Below are positions 26,167 to 28,904 of a stretch of DNA of 28,904 nt, piece after piece (position 1 is the first letter of the stretch; every line of letters starts with the position of its first letter). A program made the translations under genes and the position numbers. Source of the stretch: an uncultured Collinsella sp. (GTDB lineage: Bacteria > Actinomycetota > Coriobacteriia > Coriobacteriales > Coriobacteriaceae); contig CABRIB010000014.1 of NCBI GenBank assembly GCA_902470915.1, positions 1 through 28,904 on the forward strand, written 5' to 3'. Under the pieces are notes generated by a model. It had not been told where the DNA came from. It saw nothing but the letters and a program-made list of their open reading frames with translations, and did no database searches.

Positions 26167-26940
26167 ATGGCGCACCAAGCAGACCAGCAGACGATGCAAC
26201 TCGTCCTTATCCGTCACGGAGAGTCCGAGTGGAACAAGCTCAACCTGTTCACCGGCTGGACCGATGTCGAACTCACCGACACGGGCCGCGAAGAAGCCGC
26301 AGCAGGCGGTCGAGCCCTCAAAGAAGCGGGCTTCGACTTCGACGTCTGCTACACCTCGCGCCTCAAGCGCGCGATCCACACCCTCGACATCGTGCTCGGC
26401 CAAATGGATCGCGAGTGGTTGCCCGTCATCAAATCCTGGAAGCTCAACGAGCGCCACTACGGCGCGTTGCAGGGTCTCAACTAGGCCGATGCCGCGGCAG
26501 AGCACGGCGACGAGCAGGTGCTCATCTGGCGCCGCTCCTTCGATATCTGCCCGCCGGCACTCGAGCCGAACGACGCGCGCGATCCCCACACCCAGGAGCA
26601 ATACCGCGACGTCGCACCCAATCAGCTGCCCTATACCGAGTGCCTCAAGGACACGATCGCCCGCGCCTGGCCTTATTTCGAAGACGAGATTCGCCCCCAG
26701 ATGCTCGCCGGCAAGCGCATACTCATCGCCGCACACGGCAACTCCCTGCGCTCACTCGTCATGAAGCTCGAGCACCTCACGCCCGAGGAGATCCTCAAGG
26801 TCAACATCCCCACCGGCGTGCCGCTCGTCTACACCTTCGATACCGATTTCAATGTCCTCGACAAGCGCTACATCGGCGACCCGGCGACCATCGCCGCCAA
26901 GATCGACGCCGTGGCCAATCAGGGCAAAGCGCACAAGTAG
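26167..26940 (+). pseudogene. gpmA: 2,3-bisphosphoglycerate-dependent phosphoglycerate mutase with in-frame TAG
   Basis: Interconverts 3- and 2-phosphoglycerate in glycolysis. The frame is open for 257 sense codons plus stop except for one TAG at 26482-26484, so the product would stop after 105 aa. The first part has the catalytic LIRHGESEWN and the LNERHYGALQGLN motif; after the TAG the frame continues with WRRSFDICPP, the second catalytic AHGNSLRS and a normal C-terminus. In GpmA homologues the residue after GLN is Lys (GLNKAE), so AAG to TAG is the likely change. The truncated form lacks the second active-site His and should be inactive. ATG 26167 follows AAGGAGG. An assembly or read error is possible. 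Confidence 0.85.
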
Positions 26941-27015
26941 CCCCAACCCAAATCCGACGCGTGGCGCCGCACGACCCAGATGCGACGTCACGCCACCCAT
27001 ACGCAGGAGCGCACC

Positions 27016-28272
27016 ATGCTCAACCATCTCAAACAACACTTTGGCTCCCGGCGCACCGGTGGTCACGGAGGCCTAGACATTGCGCGGCATATCGGCCCCG
27101 GGCTGCTTGTGACCGTCGGCTTTATCGACCCGGGCAACTGGGCCTCCAATATGGCCGCGGGCTCGCAGTTTGGCTATGCGCTGCTGTGGATCGTCACGCT
27201 GTCCACGATTATGCTCATCGTGCTGCAGCACAACGCGGCACACCTGGGTATCGCCACGGGCGCCTGCCTTGCCGAGGCCACGACACGTTACCTCCCCCGC
27301 TTCGTTGGACGCACGGTACTCGCCAGTGCCTATCTCGCGACTGTCGCCACCGCCATGGCCGAAGTCCTGGGTGGCGCGATTGCCCTTCAAATGCTCTTTG
27401 GGCTGCCCGTGCGCGCGGGCTGCGTCATCGTGGCGGCAGTATCGATGGCGATGCTCATGACGAACTCCTACAAGCATGCCGAACGCTGGATCATCGCCTT
27501 CGTAGGCGTGGTAGGACTCTCGTTTTTGGCCGAGCTTGCACTAGTCAAGGTCGACTGGCCGCAAACCGCCGCAAGCTGGATCACGCCTAGTATGCCCACT
27601 GGCTCTGCCGCGATTATCGTGAGCGTCCTGGGTGCGGTCGTTATGCCACACAACCTTTTTCTGCACTCCGAGGTCATCCAATCCATGCACTTCGAAGGCC
27701 AAGGCGAGCAGGTTATCGAAGAGCGTCTGCGCTACGAGCTCTTCGACACGCTCTTTTCGATGGGCGTGGGCTGGGCAATCAACTCGGCCATGGTCATCCT
27801 GGCCGCAACGACCTTCTTTGCGCACGGCATGGTCGTAGACGACCTCGCCGTCGCAGCGGCCACGCTCTCCCCCATTCTGGGCCCGGCAAGCTCGGCCATC
27901 TTTGCCGTGGCGCTGCTGTTTGCGGGCCTCTCGAGTAGTGTGACGGCGGGTATGGCGGCGGGCACCATCACCGCGGGCATGTTCGACGAGGAATACGACA
28001 TACACGACCGACATTCCTCGATCGGGGTGGCGGCCTGTTTCGTCGGCGCAGTGGCGGCGTGCTTGGTCGTCCCGAATCCTTTTGAGGGTCTCATTTGGAG
28101 TCAGGCACTGCTGTCGCTTCAGCTGCCGATTACGGTCTTTGTGCTCATACGACTCACCAGTTCGCCCCGCGTCATGGGTAAATACGCCAACTCGCGCCCG
28201 CTCAACGCGCTGCTCGTAGGGATCGGTGTCATCGTGACGTTTCTCGATGTCGTGTTGTTGACAGGGATGTAA
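27016..28272 (+). CDS. mntH: Nramp-family divalent metal transporter
   Basis: Proton-coupled Mn(II)/Fe(II) importer of the cytoplasmic membrane, 418 aa with about 11 hydrophobic segments. The metal-site motifs are intact: DPGNW in helix 1 (D38, N41) and MPHNLFLHS in helix 6 (M210, H212). The ATG at 27016 follows GCAGGAGCGCACC; an upstream in-frame start (26980) lacks a ribosome site. It follows gpmA by 75 bases and may be cotranscribed with it; that gap shows no clear promoter or metal riboswitch. Stop TAA, followed by repeat array E. Confidence 0.92.
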   Translation: MLNHLKQHFGSRRTGGHGGLDIARHIGPGLLVTVGFIDPGNWASNMAAGSQFGYALLWIVTLSTIMLIVLQHNAAHLGIATGACLAEATTRYLPRFVGRTVLASAYLATVATAMAEVLGGAIALQMLFGLPVRAGCVIVAAVSMAMLMTNSYKHAERWIIAFVGVVGLSFLAELALVKVDWPQTAASWITPSMPTGSAAIIVSVLGAVVMPHNLFLHSEVIQSMHFEGQGEQVIEERLRYELFDTLFSMGVGWAINSAMVILAATTFFAHGMVVDDLAVAAATLSPILGPASSAIFAVALLFAGLSSSVTAGMAAGTITAGMFDEEYDIHDRHSSIGVAACFVGAVAACLVVPNPFEGLIWSQALLSLQLPITVFVLIRLTSSPRVMGKYANSRPLNALLVGIGVIVTFLDVVLLTGM

Positions 28273-28299
28273 TGGGGCGGGACACCTACCCAGGCAAAT

Positions 28300-28516
28300 G
28301 TCTCGATCTGTAACAGGAAGACCCGCTTTTGATGTCTAGATGTTACAGATCGAGATCATTCCGAGGGATAGCTCCGTTTGTCTCAATCTGTAACACGTGG
28401 ACCCAATTTCCACCGTTAGATGTTACAGATTGAGATCTTCTTCCGGACGGTTTTGGTTTGTCTCGATCTGTAACAGGAAGACCCGTTTTGAGCCGTTAGA
28501 CGTTACAGATTAAGAC
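28300..28516. repeat. 57-bp palindromic repeat, array E (three units)
   Basis: Units at 28300-28356, 28380-28436 and 28460-28516, starts exactly 80 bases apart, two 23-base spacers. Units 1 and 3 share centres that begin GGAAGACCCG and end in TTAGA or CTAGA, like the first unit of array D, which suggests copying between loci. Pairing at 6/52 is G-C, A-T and G/T in the three units. The array lies between the convergent mntH and rubredoxin genes. Confidence 0.93.
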
Positions 28517-28577
28517 AAAAGGTCGGCCGGACTCACAACAGACAGGATCGGCCAACAGCAACCGTGATCCCTTGGGG

Positions 28578-28621
28578 GCGGAGAAAAAGGGTCCCGGCCG
28601 GGATATCCGACCGGGACCCTT
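28578..28621 (-). terminator. Rho-independent terminator of the rubredoxin gene
   Basis: An 11-bp stem AAGGGTCCCGG / CCGGGACCCTT (28587-28597 with 28611-28621), followed on the minus strand by CCTTTTTCTCC. It lies 40 bases past the stop. Confidence 0.85.
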
Positions 28622-28661
28622 GGACAGAGCTATATGTTGCCGTGAGCCGAGTGCCGACGAG

Positions 28662-28805
28662 CTACTCCTCGACGAGCTCAAACTGATCGGGACCGACGCC
28701 GCAGACCGGGCACACGTAGTCCTCGGGCAGCTCGGGCGTATCGACCTCAACCTCGTAACCGCAAACGGTGCACACGAACTTATACGTCTTCTTCTCCTCA
28801 GCCAT
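28662..28805 (-). CDS. Rubredoxin-like protein
   Basis: A 47-aa one-iron electron carrier, close to rubredoxin or to the rubredoxin-like domain of rubrerythrins. The four iron ligands are two Cys pairs, CTVCG near 12-16 and CPVCG near 32-36, followed by the GPDQFE ending typical of the rubrerythrin type. The ATG at 28805 follows GAGAGGAG; a longer in-frame start (28844) has none. Stop TAG. It ends the window beside the adapter, so its upstream neighbour is unknown. It probably serves oxidative-stress or redox reactions. Confidence 0.88.
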   Translation of the reverse strand: MAEEKKTYKFVCTVCGYEVEVDTPELPEDYVCPVCGVGPDQFELVEE

Positions 28806-28859
28806 GATGTTCTCCTCTCGAACGCGACTGGTGATGTACTTCATTTATCAGTATAGATT

Positions 28860-28904
28860 CTGTCTCTTATACACATCTCCGAGCCCACGAGACGGACTCC
28901 TATC
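28860..28904 (+). other. Nextera/P7 adapter (artefact)
   Basis: This is not genomic DNA. CTGTCTCTTATACACATCT (28860-28878) is the Nextera mosaic end, then CCGAGCCCACGAGAC (28879-28893), an 8-base i7 index GGACTCCT (28894-28901), and the start of P7 (ATC). Genomic sequence ends at 28859. Confidence 0.98.

Overview
The window is one assembled contig of high-GC DNA, most likely from a gut actinobacterium of the class Coriobacteriia. Collinsella or a close relative is my best guess. The guess rests on GC-rich codon use, strong AGGAGG-type ribosome sites, a CsoR copper operon, an FHA plus Ser/Thr kinase pair with a DUF6273-like sensor, and fermentative [FeFe]-hydrogenase genes. Both contig ends are untrimmed Illumina Nextera adapters with index sequences (1-47 and 28860-28904), so genomic sequence runs only from 48 to 28859.

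Layout. At 49-3686 (minus) lies a hydrogen/electron-transfer operon: an unusual fusion of a NuoF-type iron-sulfur module with a GltD-like flavin oxidoreductase, followed by a complete [FeFe] hydrogenase. At 4027-4788 (minus) is a flavodoxin-ferredoxin (EFR1) protein. At 5406-7649 (minus) is a DEAD-box RNA helicase with a very long RG-rich tail. At 8168-11386 (plus) are an FHA-domain protein and a membrane Ser/Thr kinase. At 11718-14850 (plus) is a copper operon: a CsoR-type promoter, copA, copZ, csoR. A small membrane zinc-ribbon protein (14963-15436, plus) converges on an amidohydrolase (15544-16914, minus). At 17211-18287 (minus) a nuclease-like gene is split by an in-frame TAG, followed by a hypothetical protein (18481-19188, minus). 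At 19613-25797 (minus) is the gltBD glutamate synthase operon. At 26167-28272 (plus) are gpmA, also interrupted by an in-frame TAG, and an Nramp metal transporter. A rubredoxin-like protein (28662-28805, minus) closes the window.

The most unusual content is intergenic. Eleven copies of a 57-bp palindromic element occur in five gene gaps. Each copy has 16-bp arms around exactly 25 bp of variable centre. Where copies sit together they repeat every 80 bp (81 bp once), separated by 23-24 bp. Two of the arrays directly bracket the split nuclease-like gene. I do not recognise the family. At least five other palindromic or inverted-repeat element types are present: around copZ, the GGTGCA...GGGGACAGGT type in three places, at 5000-5232, at 19501-19562 and at 25931-25987.

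Functionally the window joins redox metabolism (hydrogenase, EFR1 protein, glutamate synthase, rubredoxin), copper and manganese/iron homeostasis, and a phospho-signalling pair. Two independent in-frame amber codons in otherwise intact genes need read-level confirmation. At least eleven genes here end in TAG, so a reassigned code is unlikely.
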